NCBI GenBank assembly: GCA_016169945.1
Contig: JADLSH010000184.1
Coordinates: forward strand, 496,001-560,000
DNA: 64,000 nucleotides
Source: Trachythela sp. YZ-2020
Lineage: Eukaryota; Cnidaria; Anthozoa; Malacalcyonacea; Clavulariidae
Direction: 5' to 3'
In this document: positions 1 to 10,504 of the stretch, piece after piece
Position numbering within the stretch: position 1 is the stretch's first letter
Layout of the letters: each line of letters opens with the position of its first letter
Made by a program: the position numbers and the translations under genes
The notes under the pieces: model-generated
Databases searched by the model: none
What the model was told of the DNA's origin: nothing
What the model saw: the letters and a program-made list of their open reading frames with translations, nothing else

Positions 1-1620
1 GGGGGAGCCGAGGGAGCCGCGGCTCCCCCCCTTTGGTAATATTTAGTGCTAATACTTACTGCAAAACCAGGAAGTATGCCCCACATATAGCCACAACTAC
101 CTTTAATCCCCACAGGGCTCCCCCCCTTTGAAAGTTCTGGCTACGTCCCTGAGGCGGGCTATTAGCCGTATTGTTTCTTTGGCATCGAGTAATCCAGTAA
201 GAAATGAAAAGGACATGTCCGGCGCACAACGGTGTTTGTTGGCGCACAAGTCGGCGCACAGAAGCTTATTTTGTTACTTTTTATTATGTATAGCTGTATC
301 TTTTTGGCACAGAAAACGGCGCACAATTCCTAAAATCGAGAGTGTTGTCCGGCGCAGATAAATTGTACGTTCCGTGCAGGTACTGTATAAGTCATTAATT
401 CATAGTTCATACGTAGTCATTAAACCGTCTTATATATAGGTTAAGCATTATATTTATCGTACAGCACACGGCGGTCAACTGGCAGTTAACAGAGTTAGAA
501 AATAATGTAAATTACTTTTATTAGTATGTAGTAGTTCAATAAGTAGAGTTGAGAGATGTACAGTACAATAAAAACCGCATAAAAGAATCTAGATTTTAAG
601 AACCTGTTAGGCTAAGTTCCAGGGGTGGATCCAGCTTGGTTTGATAGGGGGGGGGGGTGCTAAATGGGCTTGACCTGCGACCGAGGAACGGTGAATCACC
701 ACTGAGGACCCCCACAGGGTCAAAGGGGTTATCTTGTCGGAAAATTTAAAAAAAATAAGATGACCTAGATGGTCAAAAGGCCCATGAATCGCCTGATATA
801 ATATTGATAAATGCCCTGATATAATATTGATAAATGGGATATGGCACCCCTTCTGCACTCCCCTTGGCCAAGGCTAGGAGGGGTGCGCACCCCTCTGCAT
901 CCCCCAGTAAGTCCATCCCTGCTAAGTTCTAGGATAAAATTTCAAAGCAGGTTCTTATTTTATCAACTAGTGTCAAAATCCCCTCGATTTTATATACATG
1001 AGTAAGCTTTAAAGTACATACAGTAAGCTTTAAAGGATTTGTATTTTCTTAGATTGCAGTCATTTTGGTGAAAATTTATGCATAATTTACATAATAGACC
1101 ACACCTAAGCACAAAGTAGCTTTTTTCTTTAGAAAATAGGAACCCATTTAAGAACCTTAATAGCCTAATTTCACAGTATAAACACCATTTATATACGAGT
1201 CATTTTAAGCTAACTTGGAAAAATCTAGGTTCTTATACGTGGGTTTTTACTGTATTTAGTTTTCCTGCTTTAATTCATTGTTATATAAGATTAGATTTTC
1301 CGTACGTTATTACGTGTCGATTATATTAAGAAGAAAGAGAGGCCACTGATGACCAATTTCTATCTAGACAATATGTTTCTTTTCTCATCAATAACCAGAA
1401 ACTGTAACAGTGTAAGAAACTCTTCTAACAAGTCAGTAACACCACAGTAGATTTGTGATGGTCACACCAATATGGCCGCCATTGACTTCATTAGTATGCA
1501 TAGCAGATCTTGCACTATCTAGTTCTAGTTTTCAGGTCAGTGATTTAATTTCACTACCTCACACCAATCCTGTTTTATCACACATATCCATACCTGCATT
1601 TATTTATACCCCCACATTTC
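1..1620. other. Intergenic, repeat-rich
   Basis: No gene was recognised here; it lies downstream of the leftward pseudouridine gene. It holds G/C-rich low-complexity stretches at 1-130 and 640-920, several CCGGCGCACAA words at about 220-355, a 22-bp tandem duplication around 795-837, and at about 1440-1500 a copy of a repeat containing CACACCAATATGGCCGCC. The same repeat occurs inverted at about 57290-57340 and again in part at 57585-57600. The short open frames here have no recognisable similarity. Confidence 0.6.
1599..1604 (-). promoter_or_regulatory. Poly(A) signal AATAAA for the pseudouridine gene
   Basis: AATAAA on the minus strand, 17 bp past the TAG stop at 1621-1623. It is close to the stop but is the only canonical signal nearby. 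Confidence 0.4.
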
Positions 1621-4600
1621 CTAATCATATCTCTCAATATCCAAAGTAGTGGGTTGCCATGGCGCCCAAAATTGTATTCTGTCGATAGTAAATTGTTCGG
1701 GTATGACTGACGGAGACACGGCCAGGGAGCCTTGGACCGAGTACCAGGCCGCCATGAGACCTGCCTTCACGCAAACTTCCGGTGTGTGGCCAGCCAATGC
1801 ACTCGATATAAATGCTGCCGTAAGACTGAAATAGACAAAAAACGATATTTTAACTGTTATATATAAAGGTTCAGTAACGACTGTCTCTTAGTGATTCAAT
1901 GTTACTACAGGAGGAAACTGTATTTATTTATACTGGATAAATCTATCAGTTCTAAACTGTTCTCTCTAGAGCTCTATTAATGGCCCAGTGTTAATACAGA
2001 AGAAACAAGAGTAAATCCACCGTGTTTGGTAGAGTCAAACTGGAAGCATTCTTCTAACGTGTGACTGAGGTGAAATTATAATCAGACAACTGCATATTGC
2101 AGGAATGAAACCCCGGTCACAGAGATGAAAGACACATGCACTAACCACTGTGGCACCAACACTCCTGGATTCTCTTCCCCTACCTACCTGTCCCCAGCAC
2201 CGGTCACTGAAACAACTTCCACTTGGTCCTGCTCACTTCCGTAGGCGGGAAAATGCACTGCGGAAACTAGACCATTCAATTTCCTTTTCCCCATCCCCAC
2301 AAATTTCCCCTCTTCTGTAAACGGGGTGTCGAACGGCACATCTCGGCAAATTAACACACCATGCTTGCCCAAAGTCACAACTATCGTAGAAATGTGCTCC
2401 ATTAATGGCCTACAAAGTTCTACACATTCTTTCAGTATATCGTCTAAGGATTGTTTTGTATTCCTCATCGTAGAGTCTTCGAGGTCATTCGGCTCAATTT
2501 CGGATTCGTTCGTGATGTCTTCGCGGGTACGATTTGTGACAGGTTTATTCATAGTTCGTAGTTCGTTTAAGTTTGGGGTTGTAAATGTGATGTGCTTCCA
2601 GCTTTCTGTTGTAAAAGGTTTCGCTGCTTTCATTACACAAGTCGGTTCGAATACCACTAAATAAAATAGATAACATTAATGAACGAAAATGTAAAGCCGT
2701 TTCATCATATCTTTCACCGTTCATATACGTACCAGGAATAGAATGCTTTTTACACAATTCAATACAATAGTGAATGACTTCTTCCTCAAGGTTCCCATCA
2801 ATAATGACTATGGGAGCGCTACTTATTGTTTCTTCAAATGCAGACACCTATAACAGACAACAACCAGTTCTAAACTACTCTTCCTAGAGATCTGGAGCCG
2901 GTTGTACGAAGGCCGTTTAGCTTAAACGGTGGATAAGCCAAAATTAAAAAACACTTTCACGCATTTGGTGAATGACTGAACTTAAATCTTATGCCCTTAA
3001 TATGTAGTTGCAAATATAATTGTTCTATTCAAGTTGAAATATTTTAGCTTGGTTGTTCGATGAATGTATAAACTTGATCGATATTTTCGAGTTATCCACC
3101 GGATCTAGGCTAAACGGGCTTCGTACAACCGGCCCCTGGACTAAAGATAATATCTTGAACGTGCGGTGCCAGTGTAGGTAGTGTCTTTACGAAATACTGC
3201 TATTCTGTTGGGTCAATCTACCTGAAAAATACAATAAGAACTTCGACGTTTCGAGCGAAGGCCCTTCGTCTGGAAGTCACTAGGGAGCTTAAGTAAGCGA
3301 CGTTTTTGTCAACACGGACGTTTTTCATCATGATGCTCGTGTACGGACTTCATAGACTTTAAAAACCTCAGATTTTGCCATATTTGTTGAAGATCATCAC
3401 AAACTGACACAAACACAGTTTTTAATCCAGTCCCCTCTCGGCAATCTGACGTCCGTGGCGTCAAAAACGTCGTTTGCTTAATTAAGCTCACTACTGCCTG
3501 CCTGCCTGCTTGCCTGTGGTTTCCTTACCAGCTGAGCTGTGACTTCGCCATGTGCCTTCATATCACCTATCCCGACAACCACCTCGCCCTGGTTGTTTAG
3601 AACAATGGAGTAGGTGGCTGTGTTACTGTCCTTGCTGATGTGAACACCATACGTCGACTGGAAGGTAAAATAGTTACAGTGGAATCCCGTAAATATTGGT
3701 CTGGTGTGATGATGATGATGACAACGATGATGGTGGTAATGGCTAAGATGATGGTGGTAATGGCTAAGATGATGGTGGTGATGATAGTGGTGAGGATAAT
3801 GGTCTAATGGTGGTGGTAGGAAGTGTTACTGTTCCTTGGTGATGGTGGTGATGATGATGATGGTGGTGATGATGGTGCCGATCAAAGTGATGATGACAAC
3901 GATCATTATATGATATAGTGATGGTGATCAAATATAATGGCAACATAGATAGGATAACTAACTACATTACTGATAGCAAGAATGACGATAGACAGATAAT
4001 CCACACTCAACAAACACATCACATACCACGCGGACTAACTCTAATTGTCTCAACAACATTTCACCCAAATCATCTCCACCCACGGCTGATATCAATAACG
4101 GTTTACAGTGACCAATACGAGCGATACATTCTATACAAATACAAAAATAGACAAAAGTAGATAATAATCACTATAATAAACGACTGTACGATACAACTTC
4201 TCAAGGAAATCTAGCGCGAAAGTCGACTTTATTTATGGACGTTTATTTCCGTCTTATCCAAACAATGACACGGTGCTAATTTCCTTTGTGTTGATGTAAT
4301 ATATCATACACGAGAAGGAGTTTATTATAGTGATTTGAAACACCGAAAAGTGTGTTCAAAAACAAGGCGCTAGCCGAGTTTTTAACATACTTTGAGGTGT
4401 TTTTAAATCACTATAATAAACGACTTCGAGTGTATGATATAGCTTCTCAAACAAACCAGTATTTAAAGAGAATTCAACGCGAAAGTGGAGTTAATTTATG
4501 GGTGTTTATTACCGTGGTATCAAGACAACGATACGGTGGTGATTTCCTTTGTGTTTTGCTCATGAATTATTAATGAGTTTGAGAAGAATTATTTATTAGT

Positions 4601-5493
4601 TTGAGAGTCATTTCGTACCTGCTATATTTCTCCCAACGCCACCGAACGTTTGTTGGATTCGTCCAACGTTTGTCGCTCCATGAAACTATAGTTAACAGGA
4701 AATACCCAGAAAATATATTGATGGGTTTCAAAAGCGTTAAGGGGCAGCAGACAACTGCTACGGTTAGATTACTGTCCAACCACTAGGCGTCTCAAGTGAA
4801 TAATGATTGCAGAGTGTCGGTCAACGCTGCAAGCCCGAACACGAGGAGTAGATAGGTTTTCAACGTACCATAATTTCAGAGTTCGCTTTTGCTGTGAAGT
4901 CAACATTCGACCCACCAATAACAACCTATATATTAATAATTGGTCAGTTGATTAGGTCTATCATCATCATCATCCTCGTCATCATCCTTATCCTCGTCAT
5001 CATCGTCATCATCCTTATCCTCGTCATCATCATCATCGTCATCATCCTTATCCGCGTCATCATCATCATCCTCGTCATCATCCTTATCCTCGTCATCATC
5101 CTCATCCTCGTCGTCATCGTCATCATCCTTATCCTCGTCATCGTCATCATCCTCATTATCGTCATCATCCTCCTCATCTTCATCATCCTCGTCATCATCA
5201 TCATCGTCATCATCCTCGTCATCGTCATCATCCTCGTCATCGTCATCATCCTCGTCATCGTCATCATCCTCGTCATCTTCATCATCATCATCCTCGTCAT
5301 CGTCATCATCTTCATCATCATCTTCGTCATCGTCATTATCCTCGTCATCATCTTCGTCATCATCCTCGTCCTCGTCATCATCCTCGTCATCGTCATCATC
5401 CTCATTCTAGTCATCCTCATCGTCATAATCCTCCTCATCTTCCTCGTCATCGTTATCATCCTCGTCATCGTCATCACAGTCCTCATCCTCATC

Positions 5494-5534
<41 letters not shown>

Positions 5535-8500
5535 ATATTTACCGGCTGTTTTGCCGTCTTTGGAGTATGATCATCAGAGATATCAGGTATCTGAAATTAA
5601 CGGACAGGGAATTCATCGTAAAACCTTCTCATACAAATATTTGCACACACGAGCGCGCAAGTCAATAGGGCAAGAATATGCTGGCAACCTAAATTGGCAC
5701 CTAAGATATTTCGCGAAGTGCCTGCTACTGATTCAAAATTCATTGGATATGTCTTATCTTCGATTTTTTTAGTAAGCAAAGAAAAATTACCGTTTGAGGT
5801 TCGCCATATGCTTTGATCTCTCTCAACTTGCTTAGTTCTAAAGCTATCCGACTTCCAACCAGTGCATTATTTTGTATCAACGCTATATCTGCATTGCGTA
5901 TGGTTAAGGCTTGAACAAGGATATTAAAACTATACTAAATTAACTTTATTTTATAATGGATAGCTCTATTAGTTCTAAACTGTTCTTTCCTAAAGAGTAC
6001 GAGTGGTACCTTATTGGTACAGTGTTACTACAGGAGGAAACCTAAACTAAAATAACTTTATCTATACTGGATAGGTCTATTAGACAAGTTCTAAATTGTT
6101 CTTCTCTAGAGGTTCAGTTAGAGTGGCGGCTAATAAGTGCAGTGTTACTACAGGAAAAAACGGAGTACCCGGTGAAAACTTGCAGTAGAAAAGGATACTG
6201 GCTTCCAGAGATTTTCCTTTTGTGAGTTGATTGATTCTCTGAAGAACAAATGGAGTCACTTCTTTTCCAGAGACGCCTTTGTTTCTGAAATTGTGAAAAG
6301 GATGTCCAATATACAAGTGTAGAGATTTAAGTAAATAAACTAAACAAATTTTATACTGGATAGCCCTATCAGTTCTAAACTGTTCTCCCTGGAGATCCAT
6401 TAACGTCCAACCCTTAGCAGTCTAGTGTTACTGCAGGAGGAGAACGACGTGCTTGGAGGAAGAAACCTTCTCACATGCGACTGTTATTCGCACGTCGAGT
6501 GACATACTTGGCGTCTTGCAAAGCTTGTTGAATGGCTGCCTCGATTTGAGTTCCAAGTGGCGCATGGGATTCAGGGATAGGTACACCGATCACCATACCA
6601 CTTTTCAGATCCATCTCAAGATTGCACTCTGAATAGAAGAAGTATTTTAAATAATAAATGTATGTTGATAAATTATGTTCGATATTAAACAATTTTTGAA
6701 TGAGGCTGAGCATGATATCAAAAATTATCCACAACAATGTCAAGTTCTAACAGATAACATGTGCAAGCTGAAATCTAGGTTATTTTTCTAAACCACAGGA
6801 AACCACCATAGAGACGCCTGCGGAGGAGGCTAGCCGAATTCATACGTTTAACATCTGAATAAAACCTGACTGTCATAGTTTAACAAACCTATCATTGACG
6901 CAGCTTCTTCTGGCGTTTTTACATTGTATGGCACCTAAAAGTTACAAGGTTGCAAAAGTTAACTAAAGGCGGTATATTCGCTGAATTGGATAAACTGATT
7001 AAGACACGCTTCTTTACCTTATAACCACTGTTTGGCGTAAAAAACGCAGGAAAATCCAGAGAATCTCCAAAAGTGGCAACCGTTACTCCGTGAGTTTCCT
7101 AAATTAAATGCGAGCGTATTCAAAATTTCATACTTTAGTCCTCAGAGAAGGTAATATAAAATGTCAGGATAAGTTATTACCAGGTATTCAAGTGTTAAAG
7201 AGATATCTAGTATTGACTTGACGCCAGCACAGACCACAGTCACAGGTGTTCGACCCAACTCAGTCAAATCTGCACTTACATCAAACGCTGAAAATTAGAA
7301 CGAACTTTAAAAATACTGGCATTGTTTCATTGGGTATATTCATCAACGAGTGTGGTGGTTTAATGATAAGCATTAAAGGTTTGCAGACTGATTTCCTAAT
7401 CATGAGTTTCAGAGTTTGGCAAATTGAAATAGATATAATATATTTGTTGATTGACTCACTAATTAGTTTTCTACCTGATGATTGATTGATATATTTATTG
7501 ATAAGATATTGATTGATTGCTTAATTGGCAAGGTTACTGATTGATTCAATAGCATATAGACTAATTAATTAATGATCATGTTGATTGATTGTGTAATGAT
7601 CATATTGATTGATTGATGATCATATCAATTGATTGGCTAATACCCATATTGCTTGATTGATTCATGATGATATTGACTGATCAATGATCTGATTGATTAA
7701 TTATCATATTGATTGATTTATCAATGATCATATTCATTGATTAATAAATGATCATATTGATTAATTAATTAACAATCAATCATATTTATTGATTGATCAA
7801 TCAACAATCATATGGATTAATGATCATATTGATTACTTAATGATCATATTGTTTACTTAATGATCATATTGATTAATTGATGATCATATTGATTGATAAA
7901 CTTACTTTTATCAGCCCCATAATGCACTCCACCAATACCCCCAGTCACAAAGATTGGTATACCAGCCTTTGCAGCTGCAACCATTGTACCAGACACTGTG
8001 GTACCACCAACCAAGCCCTTTGATGGCAAAAGAAATTTATAGCACTTAAAGTCTATCAGGAATTAAGAGAGAAGGCAATGAAGGGAAGGAGAGGGGGGGG
8101 AGGATAGGATTGAGGATTCCAAAATTAAGTAAATCCTAAGCTCTGACTAAAAAAGACATGTACACAATAAACCCTTTTGATAATTACATCACAAATCCTT
8201 TCATGATTTGTGAACAAATCACCTTTTGCCTTGATTAACCCATTAACTGGCAGTACCCTACCACTGATGAGTAAAATTGTCTGGCGTTAGACAGAGTAAA
8301 ATACTAAAGTAGGACGCATTTGGGCACATTGCCAGCTAATGGGTTAACAAGAGACACTGGCAGATAGTTTTGTTAACCCGTTAACTGGCAGTACCGTACA
8401 ACTGACGAGTAAAATCATCTTGTGTTAGGCAGAGTAAAATACTAAAGTAGGGCGCATCTGGGCGCATTGCCAGCTAATGGGTAAAGGAGAGCAAGGCACC

Positions 8501-9301
8501 AAGGCTAAGGACATATTTGTGACATAATTATCAAATGTTTGTACTACCTTACTAAGAACTGCTGGTATGTCTCTTCTTGATGTTTTAATGGCAGATTTTC
8601 CCATCTTTGAAATATACTCTAATTCACTTCTTGTCAAACCTTTAAATAGATCAATTAGAATCCTAATTGCCAGGAGGATACTCTTTGCATTAATTTTTCA
8701 AGTAGTTCAGGCTCACCAATATGCAGTTCTCCATTTAATACAGCCACAGTGGCTGGAACAACACCATTTCTCCTGATTATTTCAATCACAGATCTAGCGG
8801 TTCTACACATATAGACGTTAAAACCAGATATTAATAGCATTGAATAGGAAATGACCAGAAGGGCCACTTGAGGCGGAACCTTTGAAGTTTTTGACGCTGC
8901 GCATGTCGCATTACGCATGTTCATTACCATTATTCTAGCCAGTCAATTGCATTTTCTGGCCAATAAACACGCTGAACTAGCTGGTCCGCCATTATTCTGG
9001 GTCATGTTGCACTGCTGAGTGGCCCTTCTGGTCATTTCCTATTCTGTGTTAATAGCATTAACACAATGTAGCAATTAACCAAGCCGAACCAAGCATATAA
9101 ATATCAAACTTACTTGAGGTTTTGTGGGAATGGCATGCCATGTGTAATAATAGTGGATTCCAATGCTACCACTGGTTTATTCTTAAGTAAAGCCTCAGAG
9201 ACCTCCTTGTGGATGACAGTTGTAGATTTCCATGAGCTACTCGAGTACTTTGCAACAGAACTGAGATATCGACCACCATAGAAAAGCCAGCGCTGCCACA
9301 T
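1621..9301 (-). CDS. Bifunctional pseudouridine-5'-phosphate glycosidase / pseudouridine kinase
   Basis: Seventeen exons on the minus strand, all phase-consistent, giving 720 aa: 9114-9301, 8717-8802, 8548-8639, 7906-8017, 7181-7287, 7018-7098, 6889-6934, 6508-6628, 6199-6284, 5791-5888, 4869-4925, 4619-4685, 4027-4130, 3529-3657, 2733-2847, 2188-2656, 1621-1825. Residues about 40-339 are a PsuG-family glycosidase, with [44 protein letters not shown] and AGVKSILD (the family's catalytic Glu and Lys are in the ESTI and GVKS motifs). Residues about 340-720 are a pfkB carbohydrate kinase, with [36 protein letters not shown] and the anion-hole/catalytic TGAGDS. In the family the kinase phosphorylates pseudouridine and the glycosidase splits the product into uracil and ribose 5-phosphate. 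The N-terminus is basic and Ser-rich, possibly a mitochondrial leader (inference). The acidic stretch after the PNLNEL motif in the 469-bp exon looks like a lineage insertion. Confidence 0.93.
2895..3136. mobile_element. MITE with about 40-bp terminal inverted repeats
   Basis: CCGGTTGTACGAAGG at the left end is mirrored by CTTCGTACAACCGG at the right. The inverted similarity continues inward through CGTTTAGC and GGTGGATAA on both sides. It is about 240 bp with no coding capacity, and sits in the intron between kinase exons 14 and 15. Confidence 0.75.
3160..3300 (-). repeat. Retroelement-end-like repeat with CTTCGCTCGAAACGTC
   Basis: On the minus strand this carries GACGAAGGGCCTTCGCTC followed by GAAACGTCGAAG, and then a tail containing CACTGGCACCGCACG. 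A related copy lies at 25135-25190 on the plus strand. The tail motif GAACGTGCGGTG recurs at about 61178. I recognise this as a repeat common in invertebrate genomes but cannot name the family. Confidence 0.5.
3698..3910. repeat. GATGGTGGT/ATG microsatellite
   Basis: Imperfect trinucleotide repeats of the TGATGG and GATGGTGGTAATGGCTAA type, inside the kinase intron between exons 13 and 14. The poly-His open frame read on the minus strand is a by-product of this repeat. Confidence 0.9.
4160..4570. repeat. Cluster of ATAATAAACGACT repeats
   Basis: Two related copies (about 4165-4295 and 4405-4560) share CACTATAATAAACGACT, TTATGG(G/A)(T/C)GTTTATT and ATTTCCTTTGTGTT. A third relative is at about 43070-43205 in an intron of the VWA-tyrosinase gene. 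An inner inverted pair (about 4319-4345 and 4398-4423) around GTTTATTATAGTGATTT suggests a MITE-like origin. It lies between kinase exons 12 and 13 and has no coding function. Confidence 0.6.
4960..5534. repeat. Long TCATC/TCGTCATCATCC microsatellite with (CAA)n end
   Basis: About 530 bp of imperfect TCATCATCC and TCGTCATCG repeats, followed by about 14 CAA units at 5491-5534. It fills most of the intron joining the glycosidase half to the kinase half. Long open frames through it (Ile/Val on plus, Met/Arg/Thr on minus) are repeat artefacts. Confidence 0.95.
7480..7895. repeat. AT-rich tandem repeat ATGATCATATTGATTGATT
   Basis: Some 20 imperfect copies of a roughly 20-bp unit built from TGATCATATTGATTGATT. 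They lie in the glycosidase intron between exons 4 and 5 and end just before the exon 4 donor. Confidence 0.9.
8235..8485. mobile_element. Two head-to-tail copies of a 113-bp TTAACCC MITE
   Basis: Copies at 8235-8347 and 8373-8485 each start TTAACCCRTTAACTGGCA and end TGCCAGCTAATGGGTWAA, so each has about 18-bp inverted ends. The interiors share AGAGTAAAATACTAAAGTAG. The two copies differ at scattered positions and are separated by 25 bp. Related TTAACCCATTAATGCC words appear at 39320-39345. Confidence 0.8.
8831..9059. mobile_element. MITE with 27-bp perfect inverted ends and 11-bp target duplication
   Basis: The left end at 8842-8868 begins GAATAGGAAATGACCAGAAG. The right end at 9018-9044 is its exact reverse complement over 27 bases. 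TTAATAGCATT flanks both sides (8831-8841 and 9049-9059), as expected for a target-site duplication. The element is about 207 bp with no coding capacity and sits in intron 1 of the pseudouridine gene. Confidence 0.88.
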
Positions 9302-9865
9302 GGCTATTTTATTTTAATTATCTTTTATATATACACTGCATGCATCTTATTCAAATATACCTGCAAATAAAAAGGAATATCAATATTAACCCATTTTCCC
9401 CCTGTTTAGATTATGTAAAAGCATATCTGCTCACAAAATATACTGTACAACAAAATATACTGTACAAGTTCACTTTATTGCTGTACGCCTGTACCTTTGG
9501 AAGGAGTGGAAGTCTGCCATTTTTAACTCATTAATATTCGGTTTTCACTTGTTTCCATCTATCAAACTGACGTTACGCAATTTTTCCGATTTTCATATTT
9601 GTTTTTCTTGATTTTTGTTCATCAATTTCGTTAGGGTTTTGGGTTAGGTAGTTTTAGGTTTTTTAGGGTCAAGTTTCAGTTTTTACTTTTAATGAAAAAA
9701 GTTGAAAAAATTACGTGGTAGACGGACACAAGACGAAGTGAACGACTACCTTGTACATCGTTTATTCGTATCAGTGCTTCCACTTTCCAAAATAAATATG
9801 TCCTAAATTTGATCGAAATGTCCTTCAAAAAGTGTTGAAATTTCCTTCAAAAAGTTTGGTGAAAT

Positions 9866-10081
9866 CATGGATTATAAAAACACCATTGTGCGATGCACAG
9901 ATTAGCATACCATGACTTAGTGATTGTAGTGTGGTTGTCATGTGCGGTTGTGCGATGCATCGCACAAATTAGCATACCATGACTTACAGTGATTGTAGTG
10001 TGGTTGTCGTGTGTGGTTGTGCGATGCATCACACAAATTAGCATACCATGACTTACAGTGATTGTAGTGTTTTTATAATCC
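9866..10081. mobile_element. Short inverted-ended element with internal 65-bp tandem repeats
   Basis: GGATTATAAAAACAC at the left is mirrored by GTGTTTTTATAATCC at the right. Inside, a roughly 65-bp unit containing TAGCATACCATGACTTA and GTGATTGTAGTG is repeated three times. Between the units are GTGTGGTTGTGCGATGCAT words that can fold back. The minus open frame through it is repeat-driven. Confidence 0.75.
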
Positions 10082-10456
10082 ATGGTGAAATTAAGTGAAT
10101 ATTTCTCAAGAGAATAAAATAGCCTATTGTGAGCAAAATATTCGCCTGGGTGTTCAACTTTATAACTCTAACGGTCTAATACCCAGGTCTAATGTTTGTC
10201 AAGAGCATTTATTTGACAGATATTAATAATCTGGTCAGCCAATCATGTTCAACTAGCCTCACGTCGATTGGCTGAGCGAATTGAAAGTTTAAAACCACAA
10301 ACATTGAAGCTTCACGGGGGAATAAACAATGTTTTTTATCAATCTCGTAACGAGATTGTGTTTTTATCTGTAGCTGTTCGTCCTTAGTTCCTAACGGCCC
10401 AGCTCATTAAAAGCAAAGACAACAACAACAACAACAAGCAGTTTGTTTATCTAGGT

Positions 10457-10462
10457 TTTATT
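10457..10462 (-). promoter_or_regulatory. RPLP0 poly(A) signal AATAAA
   Basis: Canonical AATAAA on the minus strand, 43 bp beyond the TAA stop at 10505-10507. This fits the short 3' UTR usual for ribosomal protein genes. Confidence 0.6.
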
Positions 10463-10504
10463 TGCTTCAAATGTTATGTTTAAACTGCTTCACACAGAAG
10501 AGGT

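Larger units (their letters stand above)
9302..10504. other. Intergenic between RPLP0 and the pseudouridine gene
   Basis: AT-rich, with no gene seen. It contains the promoter side of the pseudouridine gene (no clear TATA box), a tandem/inverted element at 9866-10081, an AT-rich element with CGTTACGCAATTTTTCCG at about 9570, and the 3' flank of RPLP0. Confidence 0.6.

Noticed and set aside
3764..3946. Poly-His open frame
   Set aside because: Produced by a GATGGT microsatellite read on the minus strand.
4894..5772. Open frame of 292 codons (Ile/Val-rich), and a Met/Arg/Thr-rich frame opposite
   Set aside because: Both follow from a TCATCC-type microsatellite that has no stop codons in some frames; no domain, and it lies in an intron of the pseudouridine gene.
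1621..9301. Bacterial contamination or recent horizontal transfer of psuG/psuK
   Set aside because: The gene has 16 spliceosomal introns in consistent phases and is embedded in the same repeats as its neighbours.
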